Assembly: GCA_902728285.1 (NCBI GenBank)
Contig: CACVBU010000904.1
Coordinates: forward strand, 124,001 to 188,000
Direction of reading: 5' to 3'
DNA from: Clytia hemisphaerica
Lineage: Eukaryota; Cnidaria; Hydrozoa; Leptothecata; Clytiidae
DNA length: 64,000 bases
Positions 22,777 through 39,493 of the stretch are shown piece by piece. A program made the position numbers and the translations under genes. The notes under the pieces were generated by a model, which saw only the letters and a list, made by a program, of their open reading frames with translations, was not told the origin of the DNA and ran no database searches. Numbering within the stretch: the first letter of the stretch is position 1; every line of letters begins with the position of its first letter.

Positions 22777-23279
22777 TATAGCGCCGAACTGGACAAAGTT
22801 TTGATCGTTTAGTTTGCCTCTTAAACCTGAAATGTGTACCCAAAGAAACATAAGAGTACTACTCTTATATTTCTTTGGTTTACCTAATTATAAACAATCA
22901 GACTATCTTCACACAAGGATTATTCTTTTTCTTGTCTTTTCATCAAACTTCCTCTGACAAATATACAATTTTCTTTTAAGCAAGAAATCTAATAAGAAAT
23001 ACAAATACAATACAAGATTCAAAAGAGAATAACGAAAAAGCCAATGCTCTCGCAAATATTCTTGTCAAATGAGTGAAAGAGAAATGATCTAATATTTACT
23101 AATTTTTTCAAGAATAATAACGCTTTCTCCATCCAAATATTACATTTATGGGAGATTTACCATTATCATAAACTAAACGAGACCTAAAACCCTACTTTTG
23201 CTTGTGTGAAATCTACTTTTCCAAATTCATTAAATGTCTTTATCACCTTGATAAAACTCTGCGATATACTCAAGAGCAC

Positions 23280-24597
23280 TCACAAAGACGACTTAACGCC
23301 ACATCGTTCTTTCATTATTTCAATTACATTCACAGCGCATCCCCAACTCAAACTAATTCCGTTTGCTCCATGTCCGTAATTATGAATGACCGGGATGGTC
23401 CGTTTAGGGTCGTTTGTGGTAGGTGCCTTGATTATTTCACATTCCAAACGGATTTCATCTCTACCCGGTCGGATTCCAACCCAATCTTCGATGATTTCCG
23501 CTTTTTCGACACTTGGAACTAATTTCTTCGTATTTTCCAAAATCCAGTTGCGGTCATAATCAGTAGGCTCTAGGGACGAGTTGAATTGCTGCTTTGTACC
23601 TCCCAGAATGCAACGGTCAATGTTCGGTATAATGTAAGGAACATTGCCATCTACAACATCGATATCATATACGAATTCTTTGATCCAGGGTGCTTTCACA
23701 TATATGATTTGCCCACGTGTTGGAATCATCTTATCATCACCCACCAATTCACTTGCGCCCAATCCACAGCAATTGATGATGACGTCATACTTAACTGATA
23801 ACTCGGACAAAGATTTGATTTTTCGGTTGAAAAACTTTCCACCTAACTTTTCGATCTCTTTGGTCGTGTACGAGAGAAAGCGACGACATTCTAACGTATA
23901 CGAGGAGAAAGAAACGCCGTATTTGATATCGGGATCGATATTCGGGAAACGCCGACGTATGTCCTGCTCATTCATAATAACAAAAGAGATCCCGAAATGA
24001 GCCCATTGAACATCAGGGATAGGCTTACGGCTCAATAAGAAACCATGTGCCGGTGCGAAACCTTTTTCCGCTGAGTCAGGATCGAAAGACAATACTTGTA
24101 TGGCGTGATCTAGTGAATCTTTTCCCCATCGGTTCAATTTTTCTCGAGGTGTGTTGTGCACATTGGCCGCTCTCCACAGTCCAGCCGCTCCGCTGCTTGT
24201 GGTTTGGGATTGATATTTGTCAGCATAAATATGGAGTTGTTTGATGTTCAATGATTTCTCACTGAGAGCTTGGTAAGCGCTTGATAGACCACATATACCT
24301 CCTCCAATTACTGCCACGTCCTGAAAAAGTTGATATGACAATGTTTAAACATAGCTTAAAGGTAGTAAATAAGCCGGCCGCTTGTATTACTTGAACGACG
24401 TTATGAGAGTAAATGCTCAAGGGGGACTGGCAAAGCCTCATATCTTTACAAGCGCGTAAATCAGTGTAATGGGTATAAGTTCTCCTCCCATGGCACGGTT
24501 GACCGGTGTGAAGGTACATTCACTTAAAATCGACCTTACTGGTTTGCAAGAGAAAATAAGGAATAAAATAATCGTAGAAAATAAACCCACTCACCAT
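23280..24597 (-). CDS. DDO: D-aspartate/D-amino-acid oxidase, copy b
   Basis: The start codon stands alone in exon 1 (24597-24595, then GTGAGTGGG). Exon 2 is 24320-23280. The protein has 347 residues, exactly the length of copy a, and is very similar to it, with the same intron position. It carries GGGICG at 7-12, ILGGTKQ, GIRPGRDEIRLE (Arg about 292), HNYGHGANGISLSWG and a C-terminal SSL that may serve for peroxisomal import. The main differences from copy a lie in residues about 48-80 (GLWRAANV against GLCIAEDV) and in the stretch around residues 225-260, so the pair may differ in substrate or regulation. Both genes point the same way about 3.3 kb apart, which indicates tandem duplication. 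Transcription diverges from the sirtuin gene on the other strand. The intron is only 274 bases here against 623 in copy a. Confidence 0.9.
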
Positions 24598-24599
24598 GA

Positions 24600-26799
24600 T
24601 ATCTCGACAACCTTTGGAAATATTTCTTTATTTCTAGACTTTTACACTGAAATGAAATTTAGGAATAAAGTAAAATATTCAAATTCAAATTACACTGACA
24701 TAAACGAACATTTTCAATTACTACCTAGCCTGTAACCGATCTTTGGGAAAGTTCTATATCGTAATGCAAAATTTAATCTAGCAACAACATCTCTACATAC
24801 GACCTAATGTTATTATTATTAAGTTGTTGTTATCGCAAATCTGTTTACATGTCATTGATCCTGAGTTGTTATTTTTTTAAATTGGAGACTTTTCTTGCCG
24901 AAACTTGCACAAAGGTTCGTTTTTAACAGCATAATATGAGAGCTAAAACTGTTTCCTAAAATAGCCGTTTTTGCAGATTTTCATTGGATTTTTTCCTTAT
25001 ATTTCTATGTTTTTCGCTATGTTTTCTGACTGATTTTTTTCATTTTTCTCCTTGCGTTGCTATCTAACTTTCATCATCAGGTAGGTCATCTAGCTTGTTA
25101 TTTTTTCGCCGACCGACTGACCCTCTTTTTTTGGGTAGCTTGGCCCGTAAAACAACAAATTCAGTTTATTTTAACATACTTTTTCAAAGCGGGCTACACG
25201 GCTTTTTGTGCAATGCAATTGGTTCTTTTTGCATAACGACGGGCCTACACTGCCCAGAGTTGCCCGTCGTTAGGAAAATTCATTGTGACGTCACTTTTTT
25301 AAAGGAAAATGAACAATGCGTTGACATCATTTCTCTCATTTTTTATTTCTGACGTCAGAAATTATAACAATTTTTGATATCTTTTTGCTTGTTTTTTTTT
25401 TTCGTTTTATTTCCCTATTTTTCTTGGTAAAAGTGCTAAAAATCGATCGAAGCTGAAGAAAACGGTTAACAATTATACAATTTTTCGGGCTGTACTGAAA
25501 ATATTGCCCTCGGTCAAAGCAACAACCTCGCAAGCTCGGTCGTTACTTAACTTCGGGCAATATTTCTCAGTATAACCCTCACTAACCGGTCATTATTGTA
25601 TTAAAGTTGGACATTTCAGACTCCTACTTTAGAAGATATTTTCAAACAATACCATTACAGTGCAGCCTATGAAAAACCCACTTTCAATGTTTGGAACACC
25701 GGTTAAGTTTTATATTCGAATTGTTCAATCAAAATCATTACAAAGTGCCATGATCATAAGTTGTGACATCCTCCTTATTGGACCTAACCCGGTGGAGGTC
25801 CTATAAATTAACCTCTGTTCGTCCGTTAGTTCGTTAGTTCGTTAGTTCGTTACCAACTTTTCTCGAGATTGGCTCATTAGTTTTTTCTGATTTTTGGCAC
25901 AATGATGCAAAATGGTAATGCCCAAAATGTGACGGAGCCCGATTTTCGAAAAAAAATATATTTGGGCAAATTTGGGCCAAAAACTGCCTAAAAATAGGGT
26001 TTTTTGGACTTTGTGCAAAATCCTGTCATTACTTTTTTCTGATTTTTTGTACAAAGATGGAGGGCAAGATTCTCTAAAGAATGACTGAAGTGGTTTTTCC
26101 CGGAAATTTTTTATTCGCCTTAAAAGACGGATTTTAGTATTTTGGGGAAATTCCCTTTAACCAAATAAGAAAATATAGCTTTTCTCAATGTTGACTCATT
26201 ATTTTTTTTGATTTTTTGCACAATGATGCCAAATGGCAATGCCTAAAATGTAGCGGAGCCCGATTTTCGAAAAAACATTTTTTCCGGCTGAAAATGCCGG
26301 AAATATGCCGGAAAAACTATTTTTTTGGCATTTTCTCAAGATTTTATCATTGGTTTTTTCTGATTTTTTGCTCAAAGATGCGTATTAACAATGCCCAAAA
26401 ACATGGTCGAGTTCGATTTTTGAGAAAATTTTTTTTCCGGTTGAAAATGCCGGAAATCGCCGTGTTTGCAGATTTTCATTGGATTTTTTCCTTATATTAA
26501 TTTCTATGTTTTTTACACAAAAACATTATTGATAACAATGCTCATCAAGCATGATTCAATTGTCAATAAAACTGATTTTTGCGACCAGAACTTTATATTT
26601 ATTTTTCCCTACAACCCTTCCCTGTCCCCCCATCAACAATCAATGATGAATTTATTGTGTTATGCATTTTCGCTAAACGCTATATTTTCTGACTGATTTT
26701 TTTTCTTTTTTCTCCTCGCATTGCTATCTAACTTTCTTCATCAGGTAGGTCCATTCAGCATCTAGCTTGTTTTTTACAGAATTGATTCTTTCGAAAAAC
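24600..26799. other. Divergent intergenic region between oxidase b and the sirtuin
   Basis: No gene is seen. It contains a partial GGTCGGTCGG-type end (about 25108-25160) and a small inverted repeat at 25487-25579 (ACTGAAAATATTGCCC against GGGCAATATTTCTCAGT). It also holds members of the CCGG-rich tandem family of 3190-4325 (25790-26080 and 26160-26490). The repeated motif TTTTCATTGGATTTTTTCCTTATAT occurs at 24979 and 26473. Promoters of both flanking genes must lie here, but no TATA box is convincing. Confidence 0.5.
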
Positions 26800-30371
<3,572 letters not shown>

Positions 30372-31359
30372 GATGAAAGATAATGTTGTGAATCAGTTTG
30401 GTTTGATGTAATTTATAATCAATAAGGACCCAGATGCCTTTTTACTTGGCCAAGATAGAAATCCGTTCATTCTTGGTAGAACTTTAGACCCCAGTTTAAT
30501 TGACATTTTGATGTAAGCGTGGTTCAAATCACGAATCCCTACACAGTAGTTTACGCAATAAAAAGTTCCAGACTTTTAAACGAAAGAAATATGAGGTAAT
30601 TTTCTACACGGTTGCTATGTTACAAACTGCAAATTGAAATTTCTTATAAGAATTAAACATTTTTTTCAAATCAAAGCATATTAAATTGATCCATCTGATT
30701 TTGGTTAATCAAGTCATTTCACAACAAAGGCCATAAAATGTGTGAAGTTATTTTAACATAAACGAAATTATCACCAAATGGTATTAATCAAGGTATATCA
30801 ATCGCAGACTTTCTCAAGATGTACTGCTTATGAATTCATCAATATATATTTTTATTGAGAAGTGTATTCTTATAAAAAACCTCAATCAATTATATAAACA
30901 ACTTTGACGTGATTCTATGCATGCATTAAAACACATCTTTTTACGTCAGAAAGTTTAACCGTGATTTACTACACGAGCCAATAGCATATAAATCCAACTG
31001 CTTCACTGCAAAACGTTTGTGCTGAAAAAGCAGACTTTGTTTTGTGAAAATCGTTGGTTTGGTTGGCAATGTTTTTATCAAGCTTTGTAAAATTCTTTCT
31101 GTGTACTATACAGAAAAATTTTCAAACTGGTTTTGATACTGTAATTATTTTACTAAAACCTTTATCTCAGTGACCCGGTCGTTTCGGAAATGGAAGATTT
31201 CTTTCCGTTGGAATTTCAACTTGTATTTTTTACAGATCTCAATTTGAAACAAGTTATTGATCGACAAGTTTTAGAGTTTATTGTATTTTGAAGTTTATTT
31301 TTCCAACAGATTAATAATACTGATATGTAATAACTTTCTTGAAAAGAAGACTGCTGGCT

Positions 31360-31636
31360 ACACTTATTTTTTTATAAGAACAATGTTATAAGAATAATGA
31401 GGCTCAAAATCGCCAAAAAATAGGAGAACAATTTAAGAATATTGCTGAGCCTAAAATTACTCAATTTCAAGCAATTTCAAGGTAGTCAAGGTAGTAAAAG
31501 TTGGGTATAACGCCTAAAATACCTCAATTACACCCTATAAACAAGAACAGAATAAGAACAACTTTAGGCTCAGAGTACCAAAAAATAAGAACAGTCAAGC
31601 CTCAGCAAAATTTTACTGGTTCGTATAAAAGAGTGT
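31360..31636. mobile_element. MITE, TACACGTTTTTT family, diverged copy
   Basis: It begins TACACTTATTTTTTTATAAG and ends TTCGTATAAAAGAGTGTACA, with AAGAACA and GCCTCAGC words inside. It lies between the sirtuin and SUGCT-like B, about 95 bases upstream of the SUGCT-like B start codon, so it probably overlaps that promoter or 5' UTR. Confidence 0.6.
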
Positions 31637-31730
31637 ACACTTTGTTAGTTCTACTTTTCTTACTTTCTTAGAAAAACTGAATATACATAAAAATACAAAA
31701 CGCAAAATCATATAGAAAACATCAAAAGAA

Positions 31731-34700
31731 ATGCTTCGACGAACTACTCAAAGATTATTGGAACATTTTGAAGTGGCCACAAAAGCTGGATGTATCAGAA
31801 ATTTCCACATGTCACCCGGTAAGACAACATTCAGACAACTCGACGTTGTTTTAACGTCCTTCTAACGTTCCTAACATCCAATTAACGTTAGATGAACGTT
31901 GAAACAACCTTTCGTGTTGGCTAGAAGGTTGTTTTGAAGTCACTTTTTACCAAGGTGATCCTTAAAAGCGTTGGAATGCCAACTTTGCATCTCTAACCAA
32001 CCAAAGATGCATACCCCGTTCCATCTTGCAACATTTTTTAGATTTTAGAAATTCGTTTTTGCAAAATCCTTAAAATATCATATGAATATAGGAAAGATTG
32101 CATATTTCATGCATTTTTATTTTATTCATGTATTTTGTTCTGACGGTCTGACAAAGATTGTTGCATAATTCATATTACGAGGATCCTTCATTTTCATAAT
32201 TTATGATCTTCATTGATGTACAAAGTGCAAAAAAAGGAAGATTATCCGCCCGCACAATCCCAACTTATCTCCCTAGATTTTTTACCTTATTGTATAACTT
32301 ACCATAACTGCTATCACGTAAAGTCTTGTTATTTTTGTTAAAGTGATTACATAATAGCTTAGCTGGTATACACGTGCTCCCACTGCGCTACAAAAAAAAA
32401 CAACTAGATTTTGCCATATTCTTCCTTCGACGTTTTTATAAAAACTTCACCTAGTATTTAGATACCAAAAACTATCTGATTATCTCGTGCATCGGAAATT
32501 GAAGCTTGAGGTAGAAAATCAACGGGTCTTTTTTCAGATTAAGCCCGATCCATTCCACTTCCACTCTGTTCTGTTTTCTGTTGAGGAGATTGAGTTTCCA
32601 TAGGGATTTACCTCATCAGAAAAGTGAAAAGTTCTATAGTGTAGCTAAAAACAAAAAAACAGGAATTCCAGGAGTCTCGAAAGAATTGACATCCTTTGGG
32701 AAAAAACGACATCCATCCGGAGGGTTGTTTACTCTTAGCTTTTGTTCTTATTTTGTAGACGGTGAACCGGACCGTGGTCCTCTTGATGGAGTGAGAGTGC
32801 TTGATATGAGCAGGTAGGGTTTTTTAACAATCAGGTGGATCTTTTAATATTGAAAGTCGACGCTTATTCACAAAAATCTCTTATTTTTTGTTATCTATAA
32901 AGAAAGCAAAGTCGAATGCGATCGATTTTCAAGTTGTCGAAAGTCGATGGTAATTAAAAAACCTCTTTAGATTTTTCAACTTTAGAAGAAATTATATTAT
33001 ACGAAACATTCAACCAATAGAATAGTAGAAAGGGTTGTCATGTGCTTTAGATACCTATTAAAGTGACCGAAAATGGTTTGGATGATATCTAAAGTAATAG
33101 CCGTAAATATTACTTCACCGCCAGCCAAATGGTTTATAAAGATTTTGTTTATCTGTCTATTAGGGTATTGGCGGGTCCTTACTGCACACAACTATTGGGT
33201 GATATGGGAGCTGAAGTCATCAAAATTGAAAGACCAGGTTCGCTCAAGTGTTTTTCCTATATTCAATTTTCTCCCCTTCCTATTTTCAGATCTCTTTGTT
33301 TGTATTTTTGATAAAAAGCATCGGTCACCATCTCACCTCGGAAAAGTCTAAATAGATTCCGAAACTCGAATATTTATTGGATTGGAAGAAAATACTTGGT
33401 CCCTGAAGGAATAGTTTTGGAGCTTTATTATCCAAGAACATGTAACAACATACTTAGTCTTAAATTTATGGAAAAATAAGTACAGCTGATTTTTATAAAA
33501 GCATGCTTTCCTCCGCAAGAGAACGCTTACTATCATTAAGTAATACGTTTTTCTAGGGTCTGGTGACGACACAAGAGCCTGGGGACCACCTTTCGTTGGA
33601 GGAGAAAGTTGTTATTACTTATCCATCAATAGAAACAAACGTGTAAGTATTATTAAGATAAAGAGAAATATATTCGATAAGTTTAACATAATACCTGAAA
33701 TTACAAATCAACGAATATTTTTTATGAACCAAACAGGTAGCTTATGAAAACTCTTTCAACAGCAGCCTTCTCAAATTATGTTATCAATGTCTGAATTTTT
33801 ACAATTTTGGCGCGATTGGAATGTTAGCCTTAAGTACGGTGCTTCTTTCACTACTGGCGAGCTTACCAAAGTTCCATTAATTCTTTTTCAGAGCATAGTT
33901 GTCGATGTGAAGACAGAAGACGGAAAACAAATCATATATGATGTAAACATTCTTTATGAAAATATGTGAAAATGATTTCTAAAAAATCCTAATGGTAGGG
34001 ACAGAACCTCAACAAGGCGTGCCAATAATAGCAATTTATACACCTGTTTTTATTGTCATTTGCAATATTTAAGCCTTCAACCTAATTGAGATGGTATACA
34101 AATTTTTACTGTACTTTTTTAGCTTGCAAAACGTAGTGATGTGTTTGTCGAGAACTTCCAGCGCGGTAAGATCGAGAAAATGGGTTTTGGTTACGAAAAA
34201 TTGAAAACATTGAACAAACGCCTGGTGTATGCATCTATTTCTGGTTTTGGAGCACATGGTCCTGATCATGAGAAACCTGGTTATGATATGGTGGCGAGTG
34301 CTGTGGGTGGTCTTATGAGCATCACTGGCCCTGCTGTGAGCACATTTTTTATTAAAAGCTTAAATTTTAAGTAACCTTTTCCAAAAATATATTTTTATTT
34401 CTTGTGTGTTTTACCAACATATTACATAATACAGTAGACACTCTATAATTCGACATCCTACTATTTGATACACTCTATCGTTCGATAATATTGAAAGTCA
34501 CCATTAACAAGAAATCTAATTCGACATTCTACTATGCGATACGCTTCCTTATCCGATAGTCCAATTCCCCTTGAAAATCGAATTAGAGAGAGTCCACTGC
34601 GCTTGGTGCATGGTTTTATTAGTATCACTGGTCCTGCTGTAAGCATATTATGTTTTAGTTAAAGAAATGTATTCGTTCTTTGGTGTTTTATCAACATATT

Positions 34701-37700
34701 ACAGATACCTTATCGGCCCTTTTTACACTGGCCTTTATTGGTCTTATTTTTTCGTCGGTGGCGTAATAAGAGCTGACGTGAAGGGGGCCGTGCTAAATCA
34801 AGGACGGCGTAAAAGGGTATATCACGTATTTAATGCATGGTTTAACAACGTTTCAGAATTAAGGCTACATCTTACATGACAAAGTCGACAAGCTTTATGT
34901 GTTTTACGTTTCTTTAAACAGGATGGGCGTCCAGCAGTGGCAGGGGCGTCGATTACAGATATCATGTCTGGGATGTACGCGAATGGTACAATTTGTGCCG
35001 CCCTTTACGAAAGGCGTTCAACGAACAGAGGAAAGCGAATACATTGCTCACTTCTACAAACTCAGGTGTGTTGCCTGTCTACAACGTTAATGTTTTTTTT
35101 ATTTCGTCGCTTGTTGTAATGTATAATATAGTATGTATAGTGTTAGAAATGGAACCCCCCTTGATTTCTATCGTTCGCTCATGACATAAAAATACATGTT
35201 TCTTTATAAGCATAACGCTTATAAGCATATGAAGGCTCAGATTTGCAGAATTCCTAAGCATAACATGAGCATATATGTCAGCCTAAAATATTTTTCAAGT
35301 GGTCATTTTTATCTGTTTAAAAAGGTTTGGTAGAGGTCAAGTAAAAAATGAGACATTTCACGGCTAGCTAACATTCCACTGCTCCCAAAATCTGAACAAA
35401 TTTTTACAAAATTTCTGAAATTTCATTAAAAACTTGGCTCTGGGTGAATCATAAGTATGATTCTTAAGCATATAATAAGCATAAACTATGCCTGGATGCT
35501 TTGAGAACTTAAGCATACACGAGCCTGACCAAGGGGCATACACTTGCTTATAAAAAAAAAACATGTATAGGAGCGGAGGTTCAAGGATTGGCACAACGTG
35601 AGAAAAAGTGATATTTTGAGCCACAGATATCCTTCAAAATGACCCCATTTAAAATGGACTATGCCCATAAATCAAGCATCACAAATATTTTCCTTACCAA
35701 ATGAATGAGTAACTGTATTGGTGTTAATTTGACTTTTTCCATATAATCTATAGACGGATGTCATTGACTTCATACAATATCATAAGAGAATAAATTTCCG
35801 TATCGAATGCAAACGTACTGGATAGTTTGGCGAATTTATATTACCTTAATCTCAAAATATATTACGTTTTTAGGTGGCATATCTTTGTCACATAGCGGCA
35901 AACTACTTGAACACAGGAGTTGTTGGTAAAAGACATGGAAGTGCTCATGGTTCGATTGTTCCATATCAAGTAAAATTTCATATTTCAACACGCTCTTATC
36001 AATCCTTTTATTATTTCGCTTCGTTTAGTTTTCTTTGCTAGGTATCTACTTGACTGGATTTGAATCAGGGCAATGATTAAAATTGTGTCAGTGATTTCAA
36101 TTCTGTACTCTTCGAGTCAACAATTTCATTATACAAAAAAAATTTATTCTATTTTTAAAATCTTCACTTCATCTCATTTCATACAGGCGTTCGAGACAAG
36201 TGATGACCACGAGATTGTTGTTGCTGGTGCAAACGATAAATTCTTCAAAATCATGTGCGAGGTTTGTATAATCACCATGTGTTGGTTTCCTAATTCTATA
36301 ATCCTCTAAGACCTATTCTAGCAAACTAGACGACTAATTCAGACATGACAGTGAAAAGTAATGGAGGTAACAATTTTAGTTTATACAAACTAAACCCCGT
36401 AATCGTATTATCATATAACGCCTATACTACTGTATTACACGCATTATAAACGACTCCAGTCTATCCAAGACCTTCATTTTTAATTTTTGATTTTCATATC
36501 AAATTCTCCATAGTATGTTCCATATAATAATCATTTCACTCCTAATAACCTTTTCAACAAGTACAAAACCACTATCTAATTTGAATTTTATCAAAAGTTA
36601 GTCTTCTTTGTTCCCGCTGGGGACTGTTTTGAAGGACTTTATATGTATGACTTGATGCTTTTTCAGGTGTTAGGTCTTTCGGAACTGGTCGAAGATTCTC
36701 GTTTCCATACCAACGCTAAACGTGTTATCAACCGTGAAGAATTAATACCCCTTCTCCAAGCAAAGTAAGTTTTTGCCTTAATTGCACCTATTCAAATCTC
36801 GAAAGTGCTAAAGGTCTCTCTCGGGTCTGACTTTTTGGTAAGAAACCCCTCCCCCATTATAAAAATGGAAAATACCTGTCTACCATTCTCAACTAAATAA
36901 CGAGCAATGCAAAGTGATAAATGGATAGTTACATCAAAAGGTTTCAGGCCCGGTGAAAGCGGGGAGACTGGGGAGATTAGCAAAAGAGATATTTTTCTCA
37001 AATTCCAAGCGAATTTCATCTTATTTTGAGCCTTCCCCACTTTTACGGTTGCTCCGCCGGCCTGCGTTTTCCTATTATTTGCGTTTTCACCAGATAAACT
37101 AACCTACCCAACCGTTTAGATTTCAAAGCATTTTTCCAATTTCGAGCATCTAAAATGTCACTCTTTTGTTTAGCTTAGGGTAGAAACATGTAAACTCCTT
37201 TCGTTTCTTTTTCAGATTAAAAGAGCAACCAAGTCTATACTGGATTGAGCATTTTCAACGCGCGGGCGTACCATGTGGTCGCGTGAATAATATGGATGAT
37301 GTATTTGACATGCCCCAAGTCAAGGCTCTTGGTATTGTTCAAAGTATTCCACATCCAACAGCCGGAAGGATCAAAGTACCCGGTAAGTGTTGTTGTCTGA
37401 TCATCATTCTGTCGGGTGATCATGATAAAGTAAAGAAAAGAACTTGGTGTGAAACCTTTTATAAAAGTTGAAAGTTTGTAAAGTTTAAATTCAGAAAAGG
37501 GTTAATTAAATGCTGAAATTTCCAATGAAACAGCTTCCATCGACATTTTCGGCTTAAATATTTCCTGGATTTCACTTCTCCAGTTAATGCGAGACCATTT
37601 TTATCACCTCCCTGATTTTCTTATTTTCGAAGATGAAGTCTTCTGGGTTATCAAACTTTCAATCAGGTTCCACTTTAAAAAACATGCCTAGAGAAAAAAG

Positions 37701-37939
37701 CTGGTTAATAGAACGTAAATTATAATTTCATTTTAATTACAGGTCCAGCAGTTGAATATGACGGAATCTCACAATTAGCACCCGCCCGTCACCCGCCTTT
37801 GATGGGTGAGCATACCATCGAAATTTTGAAAGACGTTTTACATTATGAAGAGACAAAAATTGAGGAACTGTTGACAAATAAGGTTGTGATGGAGGGAGGT
37901 GCTCATAAACATATCAAAGCACACAAATATGTTTACTAA
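31731..37939 (+). CDS. SUGCT: SUGCT-like family III CoA-transferase, copy B
   Basis: Twelve exons: 31731-31818, 32759-32813, 33164-33237, 33557-33642, 33892-33942, 34123-34335, 34922-35065, 35874-35969, 36187-36261, 36667-36764, 37216-37382, 37743-37939. They join to 447 residues. Exon 1 gives a basic amphipathic start ([20 protein letters not shown]), a likely mitochondrial presequence. Then come [67 protein letters not shown], and [11 protein letters not shown] with the putative catalytic Asp202. [10 protein letters not shown] and PPLMGEHT follow. Human SUGCT joins CoA from succinyl-CoA to glutarate in mitochondria; this copy fits that role by family and targeting. Exons 3-8 and 10 equal the matching exons of copy A in length and phase, so the two are duplicates of one gene. 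AATAAA lies at 38267-38272. The substrate remains inference. Confidence 0.92.
34432..34599. mobile_element. Short inverted-repeat MITE (pogo-like ends), copy 2
   Basis: CAGTAGACACTCTATAATTCG at the left faces CGAATTAGAGAGAGTCCACTG at the right, 168 bp in all. It is the same family as 11546-11719 and is inserted in intron 6 of SUGCT-like B directly before a duplicated exon fragment. Confidence 0.7.
34600..34645 (+). pseudogene. Duplicated fragment of SUGCT-like B exon 6 end plus donor
   Basis: CTTGGTGCATGGTTTTATTAGTATCACTGGTCCTGCTGTAAGC-like sequence (34601-34644) repeats the last bases of exon 6 and its splice donor (34309-34341), with several substitutions and an in-frame TAG. The MITE 34432-34599 sits between original and copy. 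It is a decayed partial duplication carrying a potential decoy 5' splice site. Confidence 0.55.
35190..35573. mobile_element. Diverged MITE with ATACATGTTTCTTTATAAGC ends
   Basis: AAATACATGTTTCTTTATAAG at the left faces CTTATAAAAAAAAAACATGTAT at the right, around ATAAGCATA and AGCATATGAAGGCTCAG units. The organisation (GAAGGCTCAG, repeated ...AAGCATA) parallels the TACACGTTTTTT family, with AAGCATA in place of AAGAACA. It lies in intron 7 of SUGCT-like B. Confidence 0.65.
36935..37060. repeat. Dispersed repeat, inverted relative at 45395-45535
   Basis: GGCCCGGTGAAAGCGGGGAGACTGGGGAGA, TTTTCTCAAATTCCAAGC and TTTTGAGCCTTCCCCACTTT recur inverted at about 45400-45533. It lies in intron 10 of SUGCT-like B and is non-coding. 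Confidence 0.6.
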
Positions 37940-39493
37940 AATCTGATTGGTTCTCAAGTTGAATAATGGGATTTCATTGATTGTAAATTAGAAGCGTGGT
38001 ATTTGATTGGTCCTTTAAAGATTATAATTCTTGACTTTCGTACAGTGTTCTCCGCTCTTAATTGACACTCCGGAACTAGCAAACGCCTCGTTTTGAAAAT
38101 TTAAACTGTCGTTTGGCTTGGGTATAACATAGAATCAAAGCTTACAATCAAAAATAATACGACGAATTGTAATTTCGTAAGTTATATTAATCTTTGAAGT
38201 AGAATTTATCAATCCATACATTTTCACGTCATACATTACGCATATAGATGCATTAATAGTTGCTACAATAAATATTTTTTAAATAGGAAAATTAAATAAC
38301 TATACATTACTGGAAATATTGTTTCATATAAAAACAAATGAACTTTTTTCTGTCTTTCTTTGAGCCATTTACCACTTTATCTCAAAGTGATTTTTCGGGA
38401 TCATTTTTAGAGAAATCGAGAAGAATTTACCTCACGGGCTTTCAATTTTTGGATAAAGAAAATTTAATTCAAGGAAGGTAATCATAAGTAAAGATTTTAA
38501 AGGTTTTTCTTTTAATTTAGTAGTAGAACAACACGTTAAATAAGTATTGTAGTAGCTTTAATCTATACTTCAAAAAAAAGGAATGTCCATATTTGGCTAA
38601 CGTTCATTTCCGTCTGCTGAGAAAATGAGGCCTGCAAAGGATAAACATTTCAGCATAGGGGGGTCCATTTTACGCATATCGAAAGAGTTTTAAGAGGAGA
38701 TCATCGGAATCTGAAGCAAAGTTATTTTCTAAAATAATACATGGATTATTCCACGAATAAAATAAAAATTTCAGATTATCAGTAGATACTTATGTTTGAA
38801 AATGAGCAAGTCACTTTAAAATTCTAAATTGTAAAATACTTATATATTAAGTATAAGACTCTTAAATTGTAAGAGTCCAATACAAATGGTAGCCAAGAGC
38901 TTATTTAGTTCCGTTCTTTCGGCAAAAGTGTCTTCTTTGAAAAGGTAGATACAGTAGATGAAAAGAAGGACCCTGAAACGAACTTCCCAAAGAACCAGAT
39001 ATGACCTAATTTGCTTTCTTAAATTTTATACTCATTTAAAGTTACCTCAAAAAAACAATTAAATCGAAAAATCTCTTTCGTTCTCGAGGTATAGAAAGTG
39101 TTAGAACCGTCCCGCCGTGTCACAGACCCGTCGGGACCCCCTCCCCACTGGACATATCGGTCGAAAATTTGTCCCCGGTGAGAAAAATACCCTGAAATTT
39201 CATCCCCATTGAAAAACTGCACTGAACTCTCATCCCCACTGAGAAAAGCATAAAAAATTTTGGAATCCCCACTGGATTTTTTAGCTGTAAACAATAATAC
39301 TGAGACAGGGGTGTGTTAGACTAGCACTGCCTTTCCTTGGACACAGGAACGCGTGGAAAAGTGCTTTCAAAGACTTCCTACAAAAAATAGAAATTGAGAG
39401 TGTTTTTTATTAAGCAAACGTAATGAGCCCATTGCAAGAGTAAGCTGCAGCGAAATACAACGGCGTGGTTTACTAGTCTAGGAAAGTGTCAAA
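37940..39493. other. Intergenic region between convergent SUGCT-like B and GPCR
   Basis: The 3' UTR and poly(A) signal of SUGCT-like B lie at the left (AATAAA 38267-38272). On the minus strand the GPCR's likely AATAAA is at 39411-39406. A CCCACTGG-family MITE fills 39099-39314. The rest is AT-rich with no supported gene. Confidence 0.55.
39099..39314. mobile_element. CCCACTGG-family MITE, copy 3
   Basis: GTCACAGACCCGTCGGGACC with CCCCACTGGACATATCGG at the left and CCCCACTGGATTTTTTAGC with GAGACAGGGGTGT at the right match the family at 26955, 29903 and 58203. Non-coding. Confidence 0.7.

Noticed and set aside
32581-32813. Longer first exon of SUGCT-like B reading upstream of 32759
   Set aside because: The frame stays open upstream but has no ATG. 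A TTTTGTAG acceptor at 32758 and a presequence exon at 31731-31818 join in the correct phase, which is the better model.
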